A stretch of DNA of 64,000 nt from an uncultured Clostridia bacterium (GCA_946407735.1 CAMJPL010000006.1:1-64000), one strand, 5' to 3'; numbered from the stretch's first letter, positions 52,888 to 60,896 are shown. Notes: generated from the sequence alone by a model not told the origin. Made by a program: numbers and translations.

Positions 52888-55800
52888 ATGAGAACTTCTA
52901 AGAAGTTTCTTAGCATGATCCTCGCGATCATGATGGTAGTGGGAGCCCTCTCCGCCGCTGCTTCCTCCTACGCCTTTGACGACGTAGAGGACTATCAGAG
53001 CGAGATCGCTCTGATGAGCGAGCTCGGAATCGTTGTCGGTAAGACCGAGACTGAGTTCGGCTACGGCGCTGACATCGAAAGATGGCAGATGGCGCTCTTC
53101 ATCGCCAGAATGATGACCGGAAAGGTTTACGACGACTATGTAAACTGGTATGATACTGAGAACTATACCACTTTCCAGGACATCAACTACGACCAGGCCA
53201 TGGGCGCTATTTCCTATGGCAATGACAACGGCATAATCAAAGGCTACTCCGAGACCGAATTCGGCCCGACCGACGGTATCACCATTCAGGACGCCTTCAC
53301 CATGGCCGTTCGTATGCTCGGCTACGGCAGCTCCGCTATGGACGCTACCTATCCGTGGTCCTATGTGGACAAGGCCATCAAGCTCGACCTCGATGCCCTT
53401 CTTCCGCTCGACTACAACAACGAAGACATAGCCACTAAAGAGCAGATCGTTGCTATTCTTTACCAGGCTCTCTTCGCTCCGAAGGCTGACGGCACCACCA
53501 TCGGCGCTTCGAAGTTCAACCTCACCATGGATACCGTTGTTATCACCGGTACCAAGAGAGGCAACCTCTTCACCGACGCTGCCAACCCGTCCAAGGTTGC
53601 TGCCGACGGCGCTAACTATGTCACCTTCAATCTTCTGAAGGATGACGGAACTGTTCAGTCCAACCCGTCCTACTATCTGCCGCGTACCGCCTTCAAGGCT
53701 CTTGGCGCCGATGATCTCGCCGCTACCCTTAAGATCGGTTACTCCTACGATGTAGTGACCAAGGACGACTACACCACTCTCCTTTACTCCAAGGAGAACG
53801 ACACCGTAGTGGTTGATCAGGACGCTCTCAAGGGCGGCGACAAGGATCACCGCAAGGATGTCACCATCAACTCCGACGCTTACAAGGCTGTCGTTTCCTA
53901 CTCCACTCTGGGCAACAACCAGGGCACCAAGACCACCAATGACTACGAAGTCATCCTCTACAAGCTGGGTGCTAACGCTGCCATCGGCTCCGGTGCTTAC
54001 CTCCGTGATGCCAACCTCAACATTGTTGACAAGGCTGGTAAAATCATCCTGACCTACATCCCGCATTACCTTACCGGCGCTACCACCGCTTACCCGACCG
54101 GCACCTACATGGTCGCCATCGATCCGGCTGCTGCCAAGGTCGTCTACAGAGATCCTGTAGAGGCTGACTGGATCAAGGCCGCTGAGGCTGCTGTATGGGA
54201 TGTTGCAGGCGTTACCCTGTATCAGGCCATCACTGACACCTTCGTAGACATCACCAACGTCAACGCTTACTCCGACACCATCCTCATCGATGACGACGGC
54301 GACAGCGACTACGACCGCGGCATCTACATCGGCTACTCCTTCGGTTACATCTCCACCGTCGACAAGGACGGCGCTAAGCAGCTCAAGTCTGATGCTATCC
54401 CGGACGACGGCAGACTCGAGCTCGACAAGACCGCTTACACCGATGTTGCTTACATCGACATCGACAAGTACTTCAACGGCGACGAGGACTATGTCATTAA
54501 GGCTGAGGACGTGCTGGGCAAGTACTGCCTGTATGCTTACAATGCCAAGACCAACGTCTTCTATCTGAAGGACACCTACGAGACCAAGATCGGCTACGTT
54601 ACCACCGTTAACAAGCCGGCCAAGACCATCACCTTCGATCAGGTTTACTTCGGCTACAACGCCGGCAATATCACCGGCACGACCTACAAGGTTGGCGTTG
54701 ACAACCTCCCGGGCGGTAACTGGAACTCTGTTCTCCGCAGCTACACTGACTTCGACACCCTTAAGGGCCGCACTGTCAACTACGTAGTTGATGAGAAGTA
54801 CTCCGCTATCCTCCGCATCGTTGACTACGGAAACGACGCCGGTTACGTTGTAATCAAGGATTCCGTCGCTTCCCTCAACACCAACGGCTACGCCAATGTT
54901 CTCGCTTATGTGAACAGCAACGTCGCTTCCGTTATCACTGTCGCTTCTGTTGACGGCTACACCAACGTCACCGGCGGCGCTCTCGTTAACAACTATCTCA
55001 AGGCCGGCGATCTCTTCAAGGCGACTAAGGACGCTCTTGGAATGTATCACCTGACCTACATCGCTCCGAACCAGTTCACCTACTACGCCGCTGACGCCAA
55101 CCGCGCCGAGCTCGGTCTGTGGTTCACCAACGGTGTCGCTTATACCGACAACCAGTCGAAGCAGGTTCTCAAGCTCGACAAGACCACCGGCAAGCCTTAC
55201 GCTGAAGCTACCGCTGTCAACTATGACAACTTCAACGGCGTATCCGTTCCGTTCGACAACTTCAAGACCACCAAGGATACCGTTATCATCCTTGTCTCGG
55301 CTGTTGGAAACACTCAGGGTGTTGACGGCGCTATCGCCACTGCCCCGAATTACAATGCTTCTCAGCTCGTCAACAACGGCTACATCGCTACTCTCAACTT
55401 CGAGACCAGCAAGGGTGTTCCGCAGGACGGCTCGCACATCACTCTCTTCAACGCCTTTGACGGCGACAACAACTATTGGACAAACTATCTGAACAATGCT
55501 CAGCCCGCTGTTGTCAACAGCATCAAGGGCGCCCGCATCTTCGCCGCTACTCACGTAGCCGACGGTGAGACCATCGCTGACTTCGTTTACGTAGTTGACG
55601 GTTCTTGGGGCGGCAACATTGCCATCAACCCGAGCACCACTCAGAGCTACCTCGACTCCAATGACACCATCATCTATGTTGATGCTCATACCATGGAGTC
55701 CATGGTCGCCACCAACCAGACTTCCACCGGACTCGGTGTCTCCATCGGTACTGTTTACCAGTATACCAATGCCATCGACTTCATCCGCGGCGGTCTGACC

Positions 55801-56883
55801 TCCGCTTACACCTCCGCTCTGTACAACCAGAGACTCTACGCCGGTCACTTCTACTATGTGAAGGACGGTTATGTAGTCGGTGAGGTTGAGGTCGGTGGTT
55901 CCACTCAGACCCAGCCTACTGGCATTGCTCCGAACTTCGACGTTGAGATCGTTAAGGTCTCCTATGTCGACAAGTACGTCGTAGTTTATACTCCTTGGGC
56001 TGCTGCTCCTAAGAGCGATGAAGATGTCGAACTCGGCAACCTGTGGACCACTTCCTTCGGCAGACCGATCGTTTACGAGCTCGGTCATGACAACGCCGAT
56101 TACAACTATGTAGGCAAGGATGTTTACATCACCTACAAGGACGGCGCTCCGAAGAACATCATTGACGACTTCGCTAAGGTCGTCAACTCTACGAACTCCT
56201 TCGCCACCGCTTATGTCTACACCGGCGCTCTGTCCGGCACGACCTACAGCGGCCAGAAGCAGATCTTCATCACCACTGCTTATAACACTGCCAACCCTGT
56301 ATATGACGCAGATGGAAATGTTATTTACAGCGGAATACTCAATGATAAACTGTTCAAGGATCTGAAGTCCACTCTTGGATGGGATCCTACCACCACTTAC
56401 ACCTTCGAGATCAGCGCCGAGCAGTATCTTGCTCTCAGCTTCTATGACGCTAAGCTTAAGGCTGCCTACAATGATGCTTACAGCACCAACTGGGCCGGTC
56501 TTAATACCACTCTGAAGCTGTACAGATACTTCAAGGACGGCACTACTGAGATCATCGATATACCCGCTGACAATATCCTGACTGAAGTTCAGCAGGGTCT
56601 TGGCACTAAGTATTATCTGACTCTCAAGGGTGTTACGAAGCTGTACAATGGCGTAACCGATCCGCTTAAGGTTCACGCTCAGGAGCTTGTTGAGAGAGAT
56701 TACCTTGTATGGACCAACCCGTACAACACCAACGAGACCTACAAGATGCATCTCTGCATCGACATCCTCGGCGGCGAGACCACCGCTATCACCTTCCCGA
56801 AGCATGGTCCCGACGATACTCCCATAATCGATTACGATCCTGAGAACTACGTCGAAGGCGGAGATGCTGGAGACGTCCAATAA
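52888..56883 (+). CDS. Expressed SLH-anchored S-layer-like protein
   Basis: A 1331-residue surface protein. The signal peptide covers residues 1-29 (cleavage likely after SSYA). Three SLH repeats follow: about 30-72, 93-142 and 155-198; the third carries ATKEQIVAILYQALF. A very long beta-rich, Tyr/Asn/Thr/Asp-rich body comes after. Cysteines are scarce. AAGGAG upstream of 52888 and C-ending codons point to strong expression. The crossover core sits at codons 187-190, so residues 1-186 are constant and the rest is switchable. The final 200 or so residues are unlike the silent cassette. Polymer assembly into an S-layer is inferred from the anchor, size and composition. Confidence 0.88.
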   Translation: MRTSKKFLSMILAIMMVVGALSAAASSYAFDDVEDYQSEIALMSELGIVVGKTETEFGYGADIERWQMALFIARMMTGKVYDDYVNWYDTENYTTFQDINYDQAMGAISYGNDNGIIKGYSETEFGPTDGITIQDAFTMAVRMLGYGSSAMDATYPWSYVDKAIKLDLDALLPLDYNNEDIATKEQIVAILYQALFAPKADGTTIGASKFNLTMDTVVITGTKRGNLFTDAANPSKVAADGANYVTFNLLKDDGTVQSNPSYYLPRTAFKALGADDLAATLKIGYSYDVVTKDDYTTLLYSKENDTVVVDQDALKGGDKDHRKDVTINSDAYKAVVSYSTLGNNQGTKTTNDYEVILYKLGANAAIGSGAYLRDANLNIVDKAGKIILTYIPHYLTGATTAYPTGTYMVAIDPAAAKVVYRDPVEADWIKAAEAAVWDVAGVTLYQAITDTFVDITNVNAYSDTILIDDDGDSDYDRGIYIGYSFGYISTVDKDGAKQLKSDAIPDDGRLELDKTAYTDVAYIDIDKYFNGDEDYVIKAEDVLGKYCLYAYNAKTNVFYLKDTYETKIGYVTTVNKPAKTITFDQVYFGYNAGNITGTTYKVGVDNLPGGNWNSVLRSYTDFDTLKGRTVNYVVDEKYSAILRIVDYGNDAGYVVIKDSVASLNTNGYANVLAYVNSNVASVITVASVDGYTNVTGGALVNNYLKAGDLFKATKDALGMYHLTYIAPNQFTYYAADANRAELGLWFTNGVAYTDNQSKQVLKLDKTTGKPYAEATAVNYDNFNGVSVPFDNFKTTKDTVIILVSAVGNTQGVDGAIATAPNYNASQLVNNGYIATLNFETSKGVPQDGSHITLFNAFDGDNNYWTNYLNNAQPAVVNSIKGARIFAATHVADGETIADFVYVVDGSWGGNIAINPSTTQSYLDSNDTIIYVDAHTMESMVATNQTSTGLGVSIGTVYQYTNAIDFIRGGLTSAYTSALYNQRLYAGHFYYVKDGYVVGEVEVGGSTQTQPTGIAPNFDVEIVKVSYVDKYVVVYTPWAAAPKSDEDVELGNLWTTSFGRPIVYELGHDNADYNYVGKDVYITYKDGAPKNIIDDFAKVVNSTNSFATAYVYTGALSGTTYSGQKQIFITTAYNTANPVYDADGNVIYSGILNDKLFKDLKSTLGWDPTTTYTFEISAEQYLALSFYDAKLKAAYNDAYSTNWAGLNTTLKLYRYFKDGTTEIIDIPADNILTEVQQGLGTKYYLTLKGVTKLYNGVTDPLKVHAQELVERDYLVWTNPYNTNETYKMHLCIDILGGETTAITFPKHGPDDTPIIDYDPENYVEGGDAGDVQ
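53446..53456 (+). repeat. Crossover core, expressed side
   Basis: ATCGTTGCTAT encoding Ile-Val-Ala of the third SLH repeat; inverted partner of 51323-51333. Confidence 0.75.
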
Positions 56884-56913
56884 GATAATATCATCCAACC
56901 CATGATATGATCT

Positions 56914-56949
56914 TCCCCCGCCCGTGGAAACACGGGCGGGGGATTTTTT
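56914..56949 (+). terminator. Terminator of expressed S-layer gene
   Basis: TCCCCCGCCCGTG-GAAA-CACGGGCGGGGGA followed by TTTTTT; stem and loop identical to the one ending the silent cassette. Confidence 0.92.
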
Positions 56950-56958
56950 CGATCGGTA

Positions 56959-56987
56959 TTGCCAAATAAAGCTTTTTGTGGTATAAT
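56959..56987 (+). promoter_or_regulatory. Promoter of candidate small RNA
   Basis: TTGCCA, 17-bp spacer, TATAAT preceded by TGG. Confidence 0.8.
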
Positions 56988-56993
56988 AAAAAT

Positions 56994-57122
56994 GCGGAGA
57001 AGCCCCGAATAAGCTGTTGGCACAGCTTATTCAGACGGCTGACGCAGACTTCATGTGGTAATCAGGGATTATTCATCCTCATCCGACAGATCGTCTGTGC
57101 GAGAGACGGTCTGTCTTCTTTT
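56994..57122 (+). ncRNA. Candidate small RNA of about 130 nt
   Basis: Defined by a promoter (56959-56987) and a terminator-like hairpin (57086-57114, ACAGATCGTCT / AGACGGTCTGT with one G-U pair, then CTTCTTTTA). A perfect 11-bp hairpin GAATAAGCTGT-TGGC-ACAGCTTATTC lies near its 5' end (57007-57032). No convincing protein frame fits the promoter and a ribosome binding site. No known RNA family (6S, T-box) was recognised. Function is unknown; its position directly after the S-layer locus is suggestive only. Confidence 0.55.
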
Positions 57123-57153
57123 ATGCGGGATAAAAATATTTTTCCAAAAACTA

Positions 57154-57182
57154 TTGACAAAACGGCTGAATTCTGGTATAAT
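57154..57182 (+). promoter_or_regulatory. tRNA-Thr(GGT) promoter
   Basis: TTGACA, 17-bp spacer, TATAAT preceded by TGG. Confidence 0.92.
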
Positions 57183-57213
57183 ATATAAGCGCTGTTAAAG
57201 CGCCGGTGGAAAT

Positions 57214-57289
<76 letters not shown>

Positions 57290-57293
57290 CGCG

Positions 57294-57329
57294 AAGACGT
57301 CCCGATAGATCGGGGCGTCTTGTTTTTTG
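57294..57329 (+). terminator. tRNA terminator
   Basis: AAGACGTCCCGAT / ATCGGGGCGTCTT stem followed by TGTTTTTTG. Confidence 0.9.
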
Positions 57330-57362
57330 TTTTCAACGTCATTGCGGATACAAGGGAAACAC

Positions 57363-57389
57363 AAAAAATCCTCCGCTTCCGCGGAGGAT
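57363..57389 (-). terminator. Terminator of tRNA-Thr(CGT)
   Basis: ATCCTCCGC-GGAA-GCGGAGGAT on the minus strand followed by TTTTT. Confidence 0.9.
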
Positions 57390-57392
57390 CTG

Positions 57393-57467
57393 TGGAGCTA
57401 ATGGTGGGATTCGGACCCACGACCTGCTGATTACGAATCAGCTGCACTACCCCTGTGCTACATTAGC
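57393..57467 (-). tRNA. tRNA-Thr(CGT)
   Basis: A 75-nt cloverleaf on the minus strand. Acceptor GCTAATG / CATTAGC, D-arm GCAC..GTGC, anticodon stem GCTGA/TCAGC with loop TTCGTAA (anticodon CGT), T-arm GTGGG TCCGAAT CCCAC, CCA encoded. It converges with tRNA-Thr(GGT). Confidence 0.95.
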
Positions 57468-57476
57468 GTATTATCT

Positions 57477-57505
57477 ATTATACCATAAACTGCGGATTAT
57501 GTCAA
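57477..57505 (-). promoter_or_regulatory. tRNA-Thr(CGT) promoter
   Basis: TTGACA, 17-bp spacer, TATAAT preceded by TGG, 10 bases from the tRNA. Confidence 0.92.
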
Positions 57506-57612
57506 GAGATAAAAAAGAAAATTAACATCCCGGGAAGTGCAACTCTCCTGTTCCGGCGGCAGGATGAAAAAGAAAAATAAATCTCCTGTTTAATTTTCGA
57601 TTAAGGTAACCG

Positions 57613-57621
57613 TGATATAAT
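57613..57621 (+). promoter_or_regulatory. Extended -10 of DUF4353 gene
   Basis: TGATATAAT with no clear -35, 46 bases before the ATG. Confidence 0.45.
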
Positions 57622-57666
57622 ATACTCACAACAGAAAACCAGGGAAAAAGAAAGGAAATAAATATC

Positions 57667-59034
57667 ATGAAAAGATACAGAAGCTTCGCCATAATCCTCG
57701 CCGCCGTCATCACGGCTTCCTTCAACGGCTGCGGAGCGCTCGGCTATCTCTCCGCCGACGAAACGGCTGCATCGGGATCGTCCGAATCCCCGATCAGCGC
57801 GATATTCACTTCGGCAGACGTCAACGTCAGCTCGTCCTCAGTCTCCTCGTCGGCGTCGGCCGCGTCCTACACAGCCGCTTCGGGGGGAGTCCTCGACGGC
57901 TCCGGCATGTTCACCGAACGGGATCTGAAACAGTCGGCCGACACGTCTGAGGCGACGTACATCAAGGTGAGCGACGGCGAGACCGTCGATATCACCGAGG
58001 AAGGCGTATATGTCATATCCGGCAGCGCGAACGACTGCACGATCAGAGTTGAGGCTCCATCCGACGCCAAGGTGCAGCTCGTGCTCAGCGGCCTGACGAT
58101 AGAGAACGCCGATTTCCCGGCAATATATGTAGTCTCTGCTGATAAGGTGTTCATCACCAGCCAGGGCGACAATTCCCTCAACGTCACAGGCCAGTATGCG
58201 GCTGACGGCGACACCAATACCGACGCCGTGATCTACTCCCGCGACGATATCACTCTCTGCGGCGACGGGTCGCTTGAGATAGTATCGAGCTATGGCAACG
58301 GCATCTCGGGCAAGGACGACATCAAGATCACCGGCGGCGTATATACGATCAGATCAGCTCTCGACGGCATCGAGGCGAACGACTCGATCCGCGTATGCGG
58401 CGGCGACATCTCCGTCACGGCGAACAAGGACGGCTTCCAGGCCGAAAACGACGAGGACAACAGCCTCGGATACGTCTACATCGCCGGCGGCACGATCAGC
58501 GTAAAAGCCGCTGACGACGCCATCCACGCAACTACCGTGGTCCAGATCGACGGCGGAGAGCTCGATCTCACCGGCGCCGAGGGCATCGAGGGCACTTATA
58601 TCCAGATCAACGGCGGCGTGATCGACATCACCGCGTCCGACGACGGCGTAAACGCCGCGTACAAGAGCAAATCCTATACCCCGACCTTTGAGATGAACGA
58701 CGGCGAGCTCACGGTGGCCGTCGGTCAGGGCGACACCGACGCCATCGACTCCAACGGCGAGATAATCGTGAACGGCGGCACTATAAATATCACGGCTCAG
58801 ATGTCTTCGTTCGACTATGACGGCAGAGCGACCTACAACGGCGGAACGATCATTATCAACGGTCAGCAGGTAGACTCCATCCCGCAGTCGATGATGGGCG
58901 GCGGCATGGGCGGCTTCGGCGCCGGAGGCTTCGGCGCCGGTGGCTTCGGCGGAGGCTGGGGCGGCAATGCCGGCGGAAACACCGGCGGCTGGGGCGGAAG
59001 CTTCGGCGGCGGTTTCGGCAGGGGCAGAGGCTGA
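57667..59034 (+). CDS. DUF4353 carbohydrate-binding-like surface lipoprotein with Gly-rich tail
   Basis: A 455-residue exported protein. The signal ends in a lipobox-like FNGC (Cys at about 22), followed by a Ser/Ala-rich linker (about 35-75). The body is a beta-helical DUF4353 domain (about 90-405) with repeating turns such as SLEIVSSYGNGISGKDDIKI and GGTISVKAADDAIHATTVVQ. The C-terminus (about 408-455) is almost pure Gly with Phe, Trp and Arg (GGFGAGGFGAGGFGGGWGG). Such domains often accompany CotH kinases, absent here. A good AAAGGAAA site precedes the ATG. Ligand unknown. Confidence 0.8.
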   Translation: MKRYRSFAIILAAVITASFNGCGALGYLSADETAASGSSESPISAIFTSADVNVSSSSVSSSASAASYTAASGGVLDGSGMFTERDLKQSADTSEATYIKVSDGETVDITEEGVYVISGSANDCTIRVEAPSDAKVQLVLSGLTIENADFPAIYVVSADKVFITSQGDNSLNVTGQYAADGDTNTDAVIYSRDDITLCGDGSLEIVSSYGNGISGKDDIKITGGVYTIRSALDGIEANDSIRVCGGDISVTANKDGFQAENDEDNSLGYVYIAGGTISVKAADDAIHATTVVQIDGGELDLTGAEGIEGTYIQINGGVIDITASDDGVNAAYKSKSYTPTFEMNDGELTVAVGQGDTDAIDSNGEIIVNGGTINITAQMSSFDYDGRATYNGGTIIINGQQVDSIPQSMMGGGMGGFGAGGFGAGGFGGGWGGNAGGNTGGWGGSFGGGFGRGRG

Positions 59035-59043
59035 GAGGAATAT

Positions 59044-59071
59044 AAAAAAGGACTCGCGCGAGTCCTTTTTT
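59044..59071. terminator. Bidirectional terminator
   Basis: Perfect palindrome AAAAAAGGACTCGC / GCGAGTCCTTTTTT between convergent genes, 10 bases after one stop and 9 before the other. Confidence 0.9.
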
Positions 59072-59079
59072 TGATGCTT

Positions 59080-59970
59080 TCAACAGCCGTCCGACGCCTT
59101 TTCGTGAGCGCTTCCCATTCTGCCGCCGACGCTGATTATCACAACGGCGGCGAGGACGAGGATTATCCCGCCGACGCTCAGGACCGTCACCGGCTCATGC
59201 CGGAAGACCATCCCGCAGACGGCGGCGACGGCGGGCTCGAAGGTCGCCAGCACCGACGCCCTCGTAGGCTCGGTGCCGGAAAGCCCGTATGTGTACATCG
59301 CGTAGGTAAGAGCCCCCGATACCATCGCCATGAGCAGCAGCATCCCGGCGCGCGGAAGCGTAAGCGCCGGCCATCCGCCGGATATGACGGCGACGGGAAC
59401 GGTCGCCGCCGCAGAGAAGATGAACGTCCAGAGCGTCACCGTCAGCGGCCTGTATTTTTGAAGCGCCGTCCGCCCGATCACGCTGTACAGACCGTAGCAG
59501 AAGCCGCTCGCTATTCCGAATATCACTCCCGCCGCGTCGAAGCCGCCGCTGCCGCCAGACATCGACACCGCCGCGCAGCCGGCGAAGGCTATCGGGACCG
59601 CCGTGAGCTTGGCGGCGGTCAGCTTCTCATGGTAGATCGCTCTCGACATGATCATGATGAAGACCGGGGCGGTGTAGAGCAGCACGGCGGCCGGGCCCAT
59701 GCCGATTCGCTGTATCGAGGCGAAATAGAAGAAATTGAAGGCGGCGAAGCTGGCTATCCCCATCCCGGCGAAGATCGGAAGATCGCGCGGGGAAACCCTG
59801 AGCGCCTTGCGGTCCGTGACGGCGAGCAGCAGGGCGAGCGCCGCCGCCGTCACCGCCGAGCGCACCGCGATTATATGGACGAGCGAATAGTCGTCAGCCG
59901 TGAGGGCCGACACGAACAGCCCGGTTATCCCCCACAGGCATGACGCGAGTATGATGAGAAAGGATTTCAT
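59080..59970 (-). CDS. EamA/DMT-family transporter
   Basis: A 296-residue protein with ten membrane helices in two EamA repeats. The start LASCLWGITGLFVSALTADD and the repeat junctions (AAVLLYTAPVFIMIMSRAIY in repeat one, YTYGLSGTEPTRASVLATFE in repeat two) are typical of drug/metabolite exporters. Substrate unknown. It ends 10 bases from the shared terminator and starts just after the PIN toxin stop, so it may share that transcript. Confidence 0.9.
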   Translation of the reverse strand: MKSFLIILASCLWGITGLFVSALTADDYSLVHIIAVRSAVTAAALALLLAVTDRKALRVSPRDLPIFAGMGIASFAAFNFFYFASIQRIGMGPAAVLLYTAPVFIMIMSRAIYHEKLTAAKLTAVPIAFAGCAAVSMSGGSGGFDAAGVIFGIASGFCYGLYSVIGRTALQKYRPLTVTLWTFIFSAAATVPVAVISGGWPALTLPRAGMLLLMAMVSGALTYAMYTYGLSGTEPTRASVLATFEPAVAAVCGMVFRHEPVTVLSVGGIILVLAAVVIISVGGRMGSAHEKASDGC

Positions 59971-60402
59971 TTATATGCCTGATGCTTTGTCAACGATATC
60001 GAGAAATTCCGCCGGTGTTACGATGAATCGCCTCGCTGGAAAATGCTTCATGTTCCCCGTGACGAGATACGCTTCGGTGTCGTTTCTGGCTTCAAGAGTG
60101 ACTTCATAGAATACTATATCGTTTTTGTCTTTCACTTCCGCCATCTCTGCGCTGTCAGGATGTCCTGCCTCGAGAGATGTCCCAAGCGTGAGGAAAAGGT
60201 CGGTTACCGCGTCGATGATCCCGGCGCCGAAGTCATATTTCTTTTTTCTGCCGAGTACCTCCCTGTATTCGGCGAGGATTTTCTCGCTGTACAGTGGATG
60301 GACTTTTTTATCGGCTATCAGGTTTATGACTTTATCCGGATTTGACCCTTTTTTCAGGAGAGCGGACACCAGAACATTTGTGTCGATCACCGCGTATATC
60401 AT
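59971..60402 (-). CDS. PIN-family toxin
   Basis: A 143-residue PIN nuclease of the 'putative toxin component' type. The opening IYAVIDTNVLVSALLKKGSN carries the first Asp, Glu is in YSEKILAEYREVL, and the second acidic cluster is in VKDKNDIVFYEVTLEARNDT. The late Asp is replaced by a TGNMKHFP-type motif usual for this subgroup. It overlaps its antitoxin gene by 4 bases. Expected activity is RNA cleavage. Confidence 0.87.
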   Translation of the reverse strand: MIYAVIDTNVLVSALLKKGSNPDKVINLIADKKVHPLYSEKILAEYREVLGRKKKYDFGAGIIDAVTDLFLTLGTSLEAGHPDSAEMAEVKDKNDIVFYEVTLEARNDTEAYLVTGNMKHFPARRFIVTPAEFLDIVDKASGI

Positions 60403-60785
60403 GACGCTTTTTCCATTTTTTCACCGGGATCGGACATATCGCCGTCTGCCGCGGCTCTTTCGGCTCTGGATCTGTCTATTTCGTCATTGATCTCATCATC
60501 CGAGAGATCGGAAAATCCCATCTTTTCTGCCTTGTCCTGAGCTTCCGCCAGGGCGGTCCTGAATCGGCGTATGACCTCGCTCTCTTTTTCCGCTCTGCTT
60601 TTTGCTCTTGTGAAGTCATCCATTTTATCCAATTTCATTTCAAAAGGCAGCCCGTTTTCAATGATCAGTCTTTCAAAACAGATCTTCATCGCGCTGTTAA
60701 GATCCAGCCCTATTTCTTTGCATATCTTATCGGCGCGTTTTTTCTTTTCATCGTCCACCCTGAACTGCACAAGCACGCTCGCCAT
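60399..60785 (-). CDS. RelB/DinJ-family antitoxin
   Basis: A 128-residue protein. A ribbon-helix-helix N-terminus (VLVQFRVDDEKKKRADKICK, then LDLNSAMKICFERLI) is followed by an acidic, charged C-terminal arm that would wrap the PIN toxin. The start at 60785 follows GGGAGGG. The promoter and a 40-base palindrome (60808-60847) directly upstream fit autoregulation by this protein. Confidence 0.85.
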   Translation of the reverse strand: MASVLVQFRVDDEKKKRADKICKEIGLDLNSAMKICFERLIIENGLPFEMKLDKMDDFTRAKSRAEKESEVIRRFRTALAEAQDKAEKMGFSDLSDDEINDEIDRSRAERAAADGDMSDPGEKMEKAS

Positions 60786-60807
60786 GATCGTATCCCTCCC
60801 ATTAAAA

Positions 60808-60864
60808 ATGATGTATAACATATTCATCTGAATACATTATACATCATCTGTCATCATTTGTCAA
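60808..60864 (-). promoter_or_regulatory. Promoter and operator of PIN/RelB module
   Basis: TTGACA, 17-bp spacer, TATAAT (60836-60864). The palindrome ATGATGTATAA...TTATACATCAT, 18-bp arms with four differences, runs from 60808 to 60847 and covers the -10 and transcription start. Binding there would block initiation. Confidence 0.85.
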
Positions 60865-60896
60865 CGGATATATGTGAAAAATCGCCGGACTTTGTG

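Larger units (their letters stand above)
51323..53456. mobile_element. Predicted invertible segment with recombinase and promoter/SLH module
   Basis: Bounded by inverted copies of ATCGTTGCTAT at 51323-51333 and 53446-53456, beyond which both cassettes share about 455 nearly identical bases. Inside lie a tyrosine recombinase (51492-52628), the S-layer promoter (52706-52734), 5' untranslated region, signal peptide and most of the SLH anchor. Outside lie the two cassette bodies, in opposite orientation. Inversion keeps the reading frame in both orientations. Inversion itself is inferred; only one orientation is seen here. Confidence 0.75.

Noticed and set aside
51333-53446. Simple RecA-mediated inversion as the only explanation for the inverted cassettes
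   Set aside because: Not excluded, but a dedicated recombinase within the segment and a sharp, in-frame homology edge make site-specific inversion the better explanation.
56994-57122. 6S RNA or T-box leader for the small RNA candidate
   Set aside because: Too short and lacking the long central bubble of 6S; no T-box sequence and no downstream synthetase or amino acid gene.
56976-57188. 70-codon protein frame inside the small RNA region
   Set aside because: Its ATG-to-stop span crosses the terminator hairpin and the next promoter, with no ribosome binding site or recognisable domain.
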